A stretch of 64,000 nucleotides of DNA from Riptortus pedestris (taxonomy: Eukaryota; Arthropoda; Insecta; Hemiptera; Alydidae). Positions 12,699 through 23,298 of the stretch are shown piece by piece. The DNA is taken from the NCBI GenBank assembly GCA_019009955.1, contig CM032228.1:210649001-210713000 (forward strand), given 5' to 3'. How positions within the stretch are numbered: the stretch's first letter is position 1; each line of letters starts with the position of its first letter. Both the position numbers and the translations under genes were made by a program. Under the pieces are notes generated by a model, which was not told where the DNA came from, made no database searches, and worked only from the letters and a program-made list of their open reading frames with translations.

Positions 12699-13260
12699 AA
12701 TAGGCCCGTGGTCTCTAATAAAATAAAAATGGCTCTTAAGGCTAGTAGCTTGGACGAGGAGACTAAGCGTAGAATGTGTCCGGACGACTCAAGAGTTCCC
12801 AGGATCTATGGTCTGCCAAAAACCCATAACAAGGGCACTCCTCGTCTCCCGATTGTCTCCATGATCGGAGCCCCCGAGCTAGAACACAACACATTTGAAC
12901 TGTTCAAACTCGTGCTCCCCTCCCGTTACTTCGAGTACGAGGGCGTCGTGTACCGACAGAAGGATGGAGTAACCATGGACATGCCCACGACCCCCGTGGT
13001 CTTTAATCTATACATGAATTCTTTCATGAAAATGTCATCTACACCATGACGTAAAAACAGACACTGTGGCTCCGGTACGTCGATGACGTCTATTTCATTT
13101 GGACACATAGAAGGCCCAGAACCATTTCTTCGACAATCTCAACTCCGTACACCCGGCGATCAGGTTTACCTACGAAGATGAAGTGATTGCCTGTCAACCT
13201 TCTCTTGACCTTATAATGAGATCTGGTGACGGAAGGTTAGCGTTCAAATCTCTTAGTAGA
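12699..13260 (+). pseudogene. PLE reverse transcriptase remnant
   Basis: RT catalytic landmarks appear in order but in three frames. The first frame has RIYGLPKTHNKG followed by RLPIVS, then VYRQKDGVTMDMPTTPVVFN. A frameshift precedes LWLRYVDDVYFIWTH at 13064-13108, with the catalytic YVDD intact. A second shift precedes FFDNLNSVHPAIRFTYEDE from 13126. The YGLPK.HK and FxDxLNxxHPxIxFTxE patterns are specific to PLE reverse transcriptases, which are related to telomerase. Confidence 0.85.
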
Positions 13261-13381
13261 GCGTTGAAAAAGAAGAAAGAAGGAGGGGAAGAAAGTGATC
13301 CCAAATCGCAGCAACAAGAAAGCAGCATAATTGGCGTCGCATAGATCCTGCTGCTTTACGTGAAAGGCATTTGGGGGGGGG

Positions 13382-13850
13382 GTGGCTTTCAGGAAGAAGA
13401 TTCTCTTACCAATCTTCGAGCCAGTGGAGAAGATTGGCGAGAAATTTAGAAGCCCAAAGGTCGCCATTTGGCTGGAAAACTGCGGAGTATACTCCATTTC
13501 GTGTGACTGCGGGAAGCGCTATATTGGGCAAACAACGAAGAAGGTGACAAGGCGCCTCTCTCAACATATAGCCAATTTAAAGCACTGCAGGACTAAAACC
13601 TCAGTGGTGGCAAGGCACGCGGAGGTCTGAAAGATTTTGGCAAGGTAGGCCCACCTTAAGAAAAGACTAATATGAGAGGCTCTGGAAATTTTGGCAGAGG
13701 CTAATAACTCAAATAGCGAAGAGGGTTGCCCCATACCTGAGACCTAGAAATCAGATATCGATGAGCTTCGAAAGAATCGATACGGGCTAAGGTGGTGCCC
13801 CAAGCGGACGACCCATAAACGACAACAGAGGGTAGGGGATAGCCCGCCTT
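13382..13850 (+). pseudogene. PLE linker and GIY-YIG endonuclease remnant
   Basis: The frame at 13382 gives KILLPIFEPVEKIGEKFR (linker), then GVYSISCDCGKRYIGQTTKK and VTRRLSQHI, which is the GIY-YIG fold with GVY and YIG halves, the paired Cys of the PLE CxC linker, and the catalytic-type Arg and His. The frame stops after RHAEV. The C-terminus continues in another frame as AHLKKRLI, EALEILAEANNSNSEEG, interrupted by stops, to about 13850. In the family this domain nicks the target DNA. Confidence 0.85.
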
Positions 13851-14177
13851 ATTGATACCACCGGGAACCCAGGGCTCGATCCGCCTTTAAATGATAATAA
13901 ATAAATTACAGAAAAAGGCAATCCTCACCCAACTATCCTTATCCTATCCCACATCACAGCCCGATGTGGATGTGTATATGCGCGTATACATGGAGAACTT
14001 GTTTTTAATTTGCGTGCTTGCACGTTTGTCTTTAGTTTAGTTTTCTTCGCAAGCCCTTCTTCTACGCATGATTTTTTCTTTTGGTCTTTCTTCATTAGTC
14101 AGGTATAGGGGAAAAAAGAATAACCATCATTCAGACCCCTGACTTCAACCTATCCAGAGCAACAGCGGAGATGTATA

Positions 14178-14216
14178 GCCTGAAGAAGGTAACTGGACAG
14201 CTACAGAAAATTTGCA
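14178..14216 (+). ncRNA. Hammerhead-ribozyme-like core in PLE tail
   Basis: CTGAAGA (14180-14186) is followed by an imperfect stem II (GTA.CT / AG.TAC, 14189-14204), then GAA (14206-14208), AATT (a 4-nt palindrome) and T. GC before the core can pair with GC after it as a minimal stem I. The layout equals the hammerhead motifs published for Penelope-like elements, where very short stem III forms in dimers. Activity is not shown. Confidence 0.45.
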
Positions 14217-14425
14217 AGGTGAAGAATGACGAGAAGACCGCTGGAGCATAAAGCCGGTTTGGAGAAGAAGAAAATAGGTTTTCATCATGCAATCATTATT
14301 TTTACTAACTAAAATATTTATTATTTGTATCCTTAGGTAAGTTAATGTTTAAGTAAGAGGCATTCCTACCTCTTGGATTCATTGTTGTGTGTCGTGAGAT
14401 TTGAATGATACCATCCCTCCCGCTA

Positions 14426-14640
14426 TGTGTTAATAGTTACACTGACTACTTCAGCTGAAATTATTTCCTATATAGAACTCAAGTGGCGAAAGGTGAGTTA
14501 CCTTAGCTGTTCTTCATGCCTACTGGTCGTTCCATTGCAGTTTTTTGGCAGAATCCTGCTTCATGGGAATCCGTCCTCCTGGCGATACAGCCAGAAATTA
14601 ACTATAATCAGAGATTGGCGAGAATATCCAAATCTCTCCT
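14426..14640 (+). other. GC-richer segment after the PLE
   Basis: From CAGCTGAAATTATTTCC to GATTGGCGAGAATATCC the composition is unlike its surroundings. The two overlapping frames (14427, 14516) show no domain. It may be more PLE tail or a separate retroelement end. Confidence 0.3.
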
Positions 14641-15310
14641 TTCACCTTTATTCCTGTCTCTAACCTTTCTTGCCGTTTTTCTTGGTGCAGAAGAAAGACA
14701 GATTTGTCATAATATTTTTCTTTCGTTTAAATGTTTTTACTTGTCCATTTCTTTTGTAATCTGATCTCAGCAGAGCCTAATTTTTTTATGCATTCTCTCA
14801 TTATTTATTACGGGACATTTATACCACAGAGGATTTATTTTACTTATAATTGTTTCTCTGGGTTTTACGTAACTTTTTATTATCAGTCATTCATTTATTT
14901 TTTACCCCCAAGGTATTTATTATTATTTATATTTTTTTATTTAACATAATTTATTGTTGAAATACAATTTTGTGAAAACGTTATATCGGAGATAAGTATT
15001 AGTATTGAGCCAAAAAGGTCAGTGGCATATGACAGATCGTAATCAGATGCGATTATTTGAAAGCCATATTGATCAATATGATAAATTTCTGTAAAGGATA
15101 CCAAATATTTATAAGAGCCTCATAAAACGTATATATATTTGACAGTGAAATATATTGGGGCGGTGCACGCAAAGCGATTTATAACTAAATGCCATTTAAT
15201 CTAATATTGCTCCGGTTAATTTGAAGTTATCACAGATCTTAATTATCCATTAATTAACGTTATCTCTGAATTTTGCAATATAAAGCGTATGCACGCTTGT
15301 TAGTAAGTAC
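14641..15310. other. AT-rich intron stretch, nothing recognised
   Basis: Hydrophobic short frames here come from T-rich composition. No domain is visible. Confidence 0.4.
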
Positions 15311-15319
15311 CTACTCACA

Positions 15320-16500
15320 TAATTCAACCACCTGTGGATGCTATGTCCATTTCCAGTTACGTGCTCAGGCGCTACAGTCTTTATAGGACCTGGACAGACT
15401 TGGGCTCTGTAGCCCAACTTCTCTCCTCCAATGCCGGACATAAAACCACAGCTAGTTCTCCCTCAGGTCATCCAGGACCTTGTACCAGACCGTGCCCTGC
15501 TAAACCCAACTGGTCTAGAACAACCCAAGGATACCTTTTTCAACATGTCGTTACAGAATACATTAGTATTAGAATTAATATGATTTGGGCTATCAACAAC
15601 TTGATGCCCTTTATAGTAGTATAATGCTGTTTACAAGTCCCTGTTTTACCCTATGTCTTAAATAATATCAACTAATATATTGTAAATACCGCTCTTGTCA
15701 TATTCTAAGGGTATTAAATTTACTAATTTTCTATACAATTATTTCTTAACTAAATCTATAAATACATTTTTATTTATTTATATTTACTTAAAGATGTGTG
15801 CTAGTAACACGAGTTATATTGTACCTATTTACACTTCTTACTACTGGCTTAATATTTTTAACCGGCTTTATATTTGGCCAATAATTAATAATTATTGTAC
15901 ATTTTTTAATACTGGCAATATACTTACTTATCCTGTGTAATAATAGTATATACACTTTTTTCATTATATATTATTTTATATAAACATATATTTTCTCCCT
16001 TACAAGCACATATTTTCAACTGGCATTACAATTAGCCAATGTTATAATGACTCATACAGTGTATGTACTTTTTCCAAGTAATTAAAATCAATTTATCACA
16101 GACACTCACCACACACTTACTCATACATACACTACCTGCATTTTGTTTTAATATATAAATAAATAGATGAAAGCCAACTTGGATTATCAGAATTACTGCA
16201 AGTCCAGAGATCTAGCCTCCCTCATCTTCGCCCTCATCACCTGCATTCTTGGAGCTTACCACTAATCCTATAATACAGCCAGCCTTTTTTAATGTCAGCA
16301 GGCCGAAGCTGTCATGTTAGCAAGAGCAGTCATTTCTTCTTCAGGTCCTTAGCTTGAAGTATCTCATTTGATAGACTTTTCTTTCTTCACTTGGTGGGCT
16401 ATTTTTCGTCGTTTTGTATGGTACTGTTATTGCTTCTGAATAACCTGTGAGGTTGCAGAATACATTGCAGCACGCTCGTAATACGAATCCATTAGTTTCA
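15320..16500. repeat. Unidentified repeat with GC-rich 5' part
   Basis: A GC-richer block (15320-15540, with GTGCTCAGGCGCTACAGTC and CCAGGACCTTGTACCAGACC) is followed by TTTGGGCTATCAACAACTTG and ATGCCCTTTA. A similar TTTGGGCCATCAACATCGTG..ATGCCCTTTA block occurs at 19561-19596, so this is probably part of a dispersed repeat. 16190-16500 is again GC-richer. I cannot assign a class. Confidence 0.35.
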
Positions 16501-16537
16501 TCTGAGTATTTATATCATTCTAGCAAGGCTCCTTTTA

Positions 16538-17614
16538 GCAGATTTCCCTTAAAAGAAATCAGCTATTGAGGTCGTACTCATGACGCGATTTTCGAAATTT
16601 TTCTTCAAATGTCCATCGATCCTACCCAGGAGATGACGAAAATGATGTTTGTTCAAAACTATTTATATATATATATATATATATATCTTTATATATATAA
16701 TTCTAGCGTACGTGTGTATGTCACTGAACTCCTCCTAGACGGATGGACCGATTTGATTGAATTTTTAAATACGCGTTCGGGTGACACCCGGATGGTTTAG
16801 CGCAATTATTTTATTTTCTTTATTTATATTTATGTTTTTGCGTTATTATTGTTGAGGGTTTTTATTTATTTCAGTTATTGGTCTACAACTGTTTGTTTTT
16901 AAGAGCGTGTAGTGCGCATTCTACCAGATAATCACAGAACTTTCGTACCAAGTTTTTGCGATATTTTATTTACTATTTGTTTTTAGGCAAACGTGCATAT
17001 AACAAATGTTGTTTTTTGCGTTTTTAAAAGTAGATTTTTTTTAAACGTAATATTATTAAATTTAATATCCTAATCGCTTGATATATAATGCAGGACAACG
17101 TCTGCCGGGTCCGCTAGTATATATATATATATTTGTCTGTCACCGCTCTAGCGGTCGCAATTTTTGTCTTATCGTTACCAAACTTGATATATAATCGTTT
17201 TATACAAAACAAAAAAAAGATTAAGTTTGTTAACGGCTGAAATCAGACCATGGGGAGAAGGGGGGTTTAGAGGGGGAGAATATCAAAATGCCTAATATCT
17301 CTGTTATTATGAGTCGGATCGAAAAATTGTATAGAACCAATCTTATTACAAATGTAATGTTCTGTAAATGTTGTTATGTACATTTTTTCAATATCTTGAT
17401 TATTAACAGAGATATTTGAATTTTTTAGTTTCCGGGCTTCAGTAAAACCCCACTCCTATTTATCTCATATTAACAATATTCTATTATGTTATGAAGCACA
17501 TTATTTAAAGCTTAAATGCCAAATATTGTTCTCATTGAACTTTTAAGTTTTGAGATAAATGCAAATGGCGCACTTGGGAAATCTGCTTAGTTAACGCAGC
17601 CCCTGCGTGACGGA
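16538..17614 (+). mobile_element. Helentron-like short element (version B), interrupted by a Helitron
   Basis: The left end AGCAGATTTCCCTTAA.. leads into the block TATTGAGGTCGTACTCATGA, CGCGATTTTCGAAA, GTCCATCGATCCTACCCAGG and a (TA)n tract. The right half resumes at 17131 (TTGTCTGTCACCGCTCTAGC) and ends GGGAAATCTGCTTAGTTAAC, hairpin ACGCAG CCC CTGCGT, GACGGAC at about 17613. Removing the 416-bp Helitron from the (TA)n tract leaves about 660 bp, the usual size. No coding capacity. Confidence 0.85.
16702..17117 (+). mobile_element. Short non-autonomous Helitron nested in a TA tract
   Basis: The 5' end TCTAGCGTACGTGTGTATGT, followed by CACTGAACTCCTCC and GGATGGACCGATTT, matches the TC-starting 5' end type of insect Helitrons. 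The 3' end is GGACAACGTCTGCCGGGT + CCGCTAG (CTAG 17114-17117) followed by T. The flanks are TA repeats of the host element and there is no target duplication, as expected for Helitrons inserting between A and T. The body from 16787 matches the copy ending at 4607. Confidence 0.85.
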
Positions 17615-17622
17615 CTTTTTTA

Positions 17623-18595
17623 TTTCCCTTCATGTGTGTTCCACTATAAAATATATAGGTTGATCTGATAAGCCATTCCTCGCCTAATGGAGTTATGCAG
17701 GATACAGAGGCGAGTGGTACCTTTTATGGTTTTTATATATCTTTCTAAGCTATTATTCTCAGTTACTGTCTCTCACAGCTGTTGAGGGCTCACAGGGCGT
17801 AAACCACTAGAATTGTTGGAGATGAATTCAGTATTCCCTTAATATACCAACCATTGTTTCCAACACACTGAGTGACCTGTTGGTCTTCACAGTAATAAGT
17901 CTCCTGAATAAAATTCCAGTCTGAGGCATTTTATTACTTGTAAAAGTAACGGTTTCGTTTTGTCCCTCCGCTCCCACTTAGATCTGCTCGAGTTTCCTCA
18001 TTTTAAACATAACCTAATCTCTTATTAAAATTATTCCTTTATCCTGCCTAAATTGCATGATTTGTAATTATTACGTGTTTCCTTTGGTCAATTAAGCATT
18101 GTTGCTTTCCTTAATTTTGCCCCCAAACCATAAAAAACCAAGAGTTCCTCATTGCCATCGATTTTGTCCCACTTCATCATGCTCAACATCTCTTTCACTT
18201 GTACTGTTCTATGAGTCTCTCCATGTTTAGGCTTTTAAGAATTTTTCCCCGTGTCACATAGATCTCGAGTAGAATATTGTTGAGTTACTCAATATTAGGA
18301 ATTAACTATACTTGATCAAGAAATGGTCCAAAATTAGTCTTTATTCGTGTGTCAGAAACGTGAGAGCAGTGTCTAGTGCACATGCAAATGCGGTACCTGG
18401 GGTGATCGACCATCTTATGTATTATTCCGTCGCTTTGCCCATGGCAATATTGGAGCGGATATCACAAGGTCAATTACCGGCTGACCCCTATCATTCTATG
18501 TTTCATGGATCGTCTGGTTCATACTCATTACGAAACACACTTCCAGCTTCTTGAGGGCTGCGTCGATCCTGCCTGAAAACATTCTATTATTGTTA
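17623..18595. other. Intron stretch, nothing recognised
   Basis: No transposon end, domain or RNA gene was recognised. The frame at 18312-18554 has no known motif. Confidence 0.35.
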
Positions 18596-18597
18596 TT

Positions 18598-18815
18598 TAC
18601 GTCCACTTTATGTAACTGAGGATATCGGTATCGTTGCACACGGGCTAGAAGATGCTCCTACGACTATCAAAAGGTTAGAACCCTTTTCTAGCGAGGGAGG
18701 TACTAAGAATTTTGCTTAATAAATTCCCATTGCCCAGATGAGAATCGAACTCACAACTCTAGGATTACCAAAGATCATGGAGATCAAGTCACATACCTAA
18801 CCTGAGCCCCCTGAA
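18598..18815 (-). repeat. tRNA-type SINE, near full length
   Basis: Landmarks on the minus strand: GGCTCAGGTTAGGTATGTGA (A-box side), GTTGTGAGTTCGATTCTCAT (intact B box GTTCGATTC), GGGAATTTATTAAGC, then CGTTGATTTACGTCC-type end at ACGTCCACTTTATG (18600). Confidence 0.75.
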
Positions 18816-19723
18816 AACATTATCGGAAAACTATAAATTATTCAGGAAACAACACATAAACTAGATAAACTAGCTAAAAGCATTTTTTTTTTCATTATTT
18901 GATTGCATGATATTCTTTGACCATGTAAAGGAAAATTTTCCAAACCAAAGTTTAAAGTAAACACAGACGCCAACCATATATTTTTCGTTAAAAATGATAA
19001 ATTGCCAGAAGGTAATAAATCTCAGCTTATACAAATGAATTTCATATTCTTCGGCCCACATATTTCACACCTCCAGCAGCAGCTCTTCAAGAGCACACAA
19101 TCACACATTGAAAACAAATAATTCAAAGCTACTTGCTCGTTGTCATTAGGCTCTTCTGTCAGGTGACAGACAGAATGGCTTAAATTCAATATGGCTTCTT
19201 GGCTCCCTGCTGATTTATTTATCAGCTGGTGGTACGTAAAGTTATTATTATTTATAAAAAAAATTGAGAATTATTTTTGCAAATGCAAAATATTATTTCT
19301 TTAACTAACTTTTTTAAGAAAACCAAAAACATGAATATTTTTTCCTTTGATAATGCCCTTTTCACAATCGGTAATTTACATCGTTTCAAACCTAATACTA
19401 TTACTATGTTTGAGAGGGTTATAATTTTTTGTTTAGAATTTTTTTTAATTCCTTTCTTAAATGGTTGCTCTTAGTCAGTTACTATAATACCAATGTTGTA
19501 TCCCTTTCGATTCTCCTGTATTTAATCTTAAAGATTGTAGTAGTAGTAGTAGTATATTTGTTTGGGCCATCAACATCGTGGTTATTATGCCCTTTAGGAA
19601 ATGTAAAATTTATTATTGTCTTTACTTTGTACTTGTGGATATAAATACGCACACATACACAGCTATTTTAATACTATCTTTTCACGCGTAAACACATATT
19701 AACATACAAACATTTTTTAGCTA

Positions 19724-19724
<1 letters not shown>

Positions 19725-19760
<36 letters not shown>
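19725..19760. repeat. (TA)n microsatellite
   Basis: About 36 bp of TA repeats, 110 bp left of an inverted Helentron-like fragment; it may be that fragment's own TA tract. Confidence 0.9.
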
Positions 19761-19762
<2 letters not shown>

Positions 19763-19850
19763 TTTTTTTTTTTAACATTACCCAGTTGGGCAGATTAGGA
19801 GGCTGTCCCTGAGGGGAACCCTCCAGAAGGAGGGCAGCTTGTTTTGTTTG
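19761..19850 (-). mobile_element. A-tailed retroposed 3' end
   Basis: On the minus strand a GC-rich segment (CCCTCCTTCTGGAGGGTTCC, then GGGACAGCCTCCTAATCTGC, then CAACTGGGTAATGTT) ends in about 12 A. It contains a CTCC..GGAG hairpin. This looks like the 3' end of a non-LTR retrotransposon or its SINE, inserted in or beside the TA tract. The family is not identified. Confidence 0.55.
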
Positions 19851-19870
19851 TTATATATATTTAGCTATAA

Positions 19871-20005
19871 ATATAGTTTTGAATTGATCTCATTTTCATC
19901 ATCACCGGGGTAGGATCGATGGGCATTTGAAGAAAAATTTCGAAAACCGCGTCATGAGTATGACCTCTATAGCTGATTCCCTTAAGGGAAATCTGTTAAA
20001 AAATG
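19871..20005 (-). mobile_element. Helentron-like short element, left block only, inverted
   Basis: Minus-strand left block: the palindrome around TTTCCCTTAAGGGAA, then the TAGAGGTCATACTCATGA, CGCGGTTTTCGAAA and CATCGATCCTACCCC series, and ATGAAAATGAGATCAATTC. Its outer terminus faces right, directly against a right-half fragment of the opposite orientation. Confidence 0.75.
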
Positions 20006-20007
20006 TT

Positions 20008-20504
20008 TGTATGTTAATATTTGTTAACACTCAAGGGGCAGTTTTTGTTTAATCGTTACCAAACTCCGTATTTAATCGTTTTATGTAAAAAGAAAAATCA
20101 AGTTCGTTATTGGCTGAAATCGGACCAGTGGGAGGGGGGAATTTCGAAAATTCGAAATATCTGTTACAATAAGTCGGATCGAACACTTGTATAGAACCAA
20201 TCGTATTGCAAATGAAATTTACAATAAATATTGTGTTGACCATTTATTCTCTATCTTGAATATTAACCGAGATATTTGCGTTTTTTGTTGAGTGTATGCG
20301 GATAACGGAAGATATGAGATCGGCTGATGTCGGTTCTATTAGGGACTTTCCGCCGAAAGCTAGTTCGGCCGTTTCAGTAACTGTTCGGCTCTTTTGAAAT
20401 TGGTTTAGAGACTTGTTACTACTACTGTTATTAGTAGGCAGATTTCTCTATTGTAAAACTTCACGTGGGAAATCTGCTTAGTTTACGCAGCCCCTGTGAA
20501 ACGG
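20008..20504 (+). mobile_element. Helentron-like short element (version A), right half
   Basis: It begins at the post-microsatellite block (TTTGTTAACACTC, TTTTTGTTTAATCGTTACC), continues through ATCAAGTTCGTTATTGGCTG, a G-run, GATCGAACACTTGTATAG, CTATCTTGAATATTAACCGA and AGCTAGTTCGGCCGTTTC, and ends GGGAAATCTGCTTAGTTTAC, GCAGCCCCTGTGAAACGGAT. The hairpin's right arm is damaged (CTGTGA for CTGCGT). Confidence 0.8.
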
Positions 20505-20934
20505 ATATTTTTTTTTTTTTGTAGAAGCATATTTCTTAATGAAGAATATTAATTTATGAATTTTAAATTCATAAATAAATATTCTTATCTCCTAGTTATA
20601 GATTTTATAGCCTTAATTTGAAGAAATACTTCGAATTTATTTACACATGATCTTCATTGAAACCACTGGGTCATATCTAAAATTTCCTTGAACTTCTCAG
20701 AAATTTCCAATCTCGTCATGAAAGTTTTGGTTTCTCCCTGAAAATAACCTCTGATCTAAATTCGTTTAATTTGCGTTACCTATTAATCGAATATGTTTTA
20801 ATTTTAACTAATTTTGACAAAGTATAAGTAATTAATATTTCCCTTTTTTTTCGTTTAAGTTAGGTCAAGACATCTTTTTTTCTTATTAGTGAAATTCTGA
20901 AGTTGAGTTTATCTATTTTTATGAGTAACACAAA

Positions 20935-21155
20935 GAGGGTACCTCCATGGAAGTTATACTCCTATATATAATCTATGGTAGACATTCAGGTTTGGCACCT
21001 TTGTCCCAAGGAGACTCCAGATAAGGCCCTTCATGAAATTTTTATGAAGTTGTGTCATCAGACTTCCATTATAAGAGTCAGGCCAAGCTCCTCCCTAGAC
21101 GGGTGACGACCTCCTTACTTCATTTCTCCCACGGCCAAAAAGAAAAAAAATAAAC
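20935..21155 (+). mobile_element. A-tailed retroelement fragment
   Basis: A GC-richer segment (TTTGGCACCTTTGTCCCAAG, GGCCAAGCTCCTCCCTAGAC, GGGTGACGACCTCC) ends in CACGGCCAAAAAGAAAAAAA. An A-rich end without coding sequence suggests a non-LTR retrotransposon 3' UTR. Family not identified. Confidence 0.4.
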
Positions 21156-21389
21156 AGATTTATTTCAATGACTCCTCTCCTATTGAATCAACAAATCATT
21201 GGGTAGGAATGTTTATTCCTACTTCTACGCTTATTTTTTTTTTTTTTACTTTTGTTCAAACGCCTTCTACTAACTAAATATTTTTATAAACTCATTTGAA
21301 AGGCATGATCATTTCTTGCAGTATTTATCAACTTGGTCACATTTTGTTTAAAAACTTCTTGGGTGTTCTTATTATTAAGCGGGTATAAC

Positions 21390-22044
21390 CAGGCTAGGAT
21401 TTAGGCTTGCTGCCGCCTTAGGCCCCGTTCGATGCGCCGCCCTTTTTGATAATAAAGTTCATTAATTTTGATCCAATATTTTTATTTTAAAATCACTTTA
21501 TTTATTGAAACATAATTTTTTAAATATAACCAATAAACATTACAGATAAATAAGTTATAAACTTCAGACAGATAAATAATAAATATTTTTTTTTAATATG
21601 AATCAATTTGAAATCTTTTTTTTCCTGGCTTTGATTCACGTCGATTACATCGTCATAATTAATTTCTTGGACTAGTTGAGCTTCAATAGACAATATTATA
21701 ATTATTTCACACTAAAAACAAGTTGAGAAGTTATTCAGATTTAGTAATTTCAAAACGCGTTATACACGTGAGGTTAATCTCACTAAAGGAACAGAAAGTA
21801 AAGAACATTACTCGACAAAGACTATAATTAATCTATTAAAAAATTACCATCTTACCCATAGAGATTGAGAAGTAAATTAATGAATTATAATATATTCTAT
21901 AGAACATTTTTTATAAGAACTAATCTGAACCAATTTTTGAAAATGATTGTCTTTATTTTTTTTTTGCCTCTGAAATTTTGGCATTTCAAAACTTTTGCCG
22001 CCTTAGGCCCAGGCCTCACGGGCCTAGGCGTAAATCCGTCACTG
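21390..22044. mobile_element. hAT-family element, internally deleted
   Basis: Perfect 8-bp target duplications GGTATAAC (21382-21389 and 22045-22052) flank 655 bp that starts CAGGCTAGGATTTAG and ends TAAATCCGTCACTG. CAG...CTG termini and an 8-bp duplication define hAT elements. Longer subterminal inverted repeats share the TGCCGCCTTAGGCCC core (21411-21425 region and around 21999). A hAT transposase C-terminal remnant lies inside on the minus strand. It sits in the receptor intron. Confidence 0.9.
21605..21696 (-). pseudogene. hAT transposase C-terminal remnant
   Basis: The minus strand reads ILSIEAQLVQEINYDDVID followed by VNQSQEKK. It matches the C-terminal hAT dimerisation region, where LSIE..L...I..D.VI.. 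closes the transposase. About 30 codons survive of a protein usually over 500 residues, so the element cannot move itself. Confidence 0.65.
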
Positions 22045-22321
22045 GGTATAACAATTAAATAAGTTCTTCATAATAATGTATGAGTTTAAAGACTGATGGG
22101 AACGGAAACAAAATGTTAGTGTACAACCAATGTTTGTGTTGTGTTAAATGCATAACGACGTTCAAAATGTCCTAATTTAGCCAGCCACACCTTGGCCTAC
22201 AACTAGACATCCTTCATTTCATGATGATATTTGTTAAAGCATTCTGCCACTTTTTAAGTTTTAAGAAATATCATTAATTGTTTAACTATTACTCTTATTC
22301 TAGCGGGTTTTAATTTTGTTT

Positions 22322-22552
22322 GGGGCTCAGGTTAGCCATGCGAGTTAAAGCGTTGACCTTTATCTCACATGGTAAACCTAGAGTGGCGAGTTCGATTCTT
22401 GCCTGGGCAAAGGAAATTATTTAGTGAAGAAATTCATTAAATAACGTCCTAAAATCCCACCCTGGCTAGAAAAGGGTGGTAACCTGTAGATAACCCGTCC
22501 CGATTAGCCTTAGTTGCAAAAAGTGGACGTTAATAAATAATAATAATAATTA
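22322..22552 (+). repeat. tRNA-type SINE, full-length copy
   Basis: Runs from GGGGCTCAGGTTAGCCATGC through A-box-like and B-box (GAGTTCGATTCTTGCC) sequences, the AAATTATTTAGTG / ATTCATTAAATAA pair, CCCACCCTGGCTAGAAAAGG, GTAGATAACCCGTCCCGATT, to AAAAAGTGGACGTTAATAAA and a (TAA)n tail. One of the best-preserved copies here. Confidence 0.9.
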
Positions 22553-22597
22553 ATTTTGTTTAGATGTACTTTGTACCTAGTTTTGTTCTTTATGTTC

Positions 22598-22768
22598 ACG
22601 TTATGCACCACGTCTATCTATTGGTGTGCAACCTTTTCTAGCTAGGTTGGGACTATAGATTTTGATTAATGCCCTAATATCCACGTGGGAATCGTACTTC
22701 CGACTCCCGGTTTATCAAGCGTATTAAGGACAACGCCTTGCCCCACATGACTAACCAAGTCCCTAATA
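22598..22768 (-). repeat. tRNA-type SINE, degraded, inverted to its neighbour
   Basis: Minus-strand order: ACTTGGTTAGTCATGTGGGG, GGGAGTCGGAAGTACGATTC (B box region altered), then CCCAACCTAGCTAGAAAAGG and the end near GGTGCATAACGTG. It faces the copy 45 bp to its left tail to tail. Confidence 0.65.
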
Positions 22769-22769
22769 A

Positions 22770-23297
22770 TTATGGTAATTTAATCTGTCTTATGGTTTAA
22801 TTTTTAATGAATTCATCGCGTTTAGTATTCGTTCAGGTCACAGTTATAGAGTTGGCTAATTTATTAACTGCAACTCTATTTGCCGTCCATGACCCAACAG
22901 TCCTTAGTTCGTTGACACTGCATGAATGAACCATCACTTGAGCATTTATAAAGATTATTTTTTCTTTTCTATTTAGATCCAAAATAAGTAGTTTAGCTTG
23001 ATTGATTCACCATATCTTAAAATTTGGTTTCTTCTTCTCTTATTCAGATCAACTTATATAATTTTGCTGCATTAAATTTGAGGTCGAAATTTTCTTATTT
23101 TTAAACCAAGACATACTCGTATTAGTTTTTTACTTACGACTTCTTCAACTTCAAAATGTAGTTTTAAGAGCATATATTCATGCAATATTTTGAAGTCCTG
23201 AATGCCATATTAAAATGTATTTTTGCGTGTATGAGTGGAAGAACGAGGAAGCTATATGCATGCCGTTTCTCTGTATGTATGTTCTAAACTTTAAAAA
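22770..23297. other. AT-rich intron stretch, nothing recognised
   Basis: No exon-like or repeat landmark recognised. Confidence 0.4.
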
Positions 23298-23298
23298 A

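Larger units (their letters stand above)
12639..14225 (+). mobile_element. Penelope-like element (PLE), 5'-truncated, decayed
   Basis: Reverse transcriptase remnants are followed by a linker, a GIY-YIG endonuclease and a tail with a hammerhead-like core (14178-14215), which is the order typical of endonuclease-plus Penelope-like retroelements. It lies in the receptor intron, about 310 bp after the exon and in the same orientation. The N-terminal half of the RT protein is missing. Frameshifts and in-frame stops show it is dead. The right boundary is uncertain: another 14426-14640 segment with raised GC may still belong to it. Confidence 0.8.

Noticed and set aside
14427..14949. Overlapping hydrophobic frames as a membrane protein exon
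   Set aside because: Hydrophobicity comes from T-rich sequence. No splice sites or conserved motifs frame them, and they lie beside a PLE tail.
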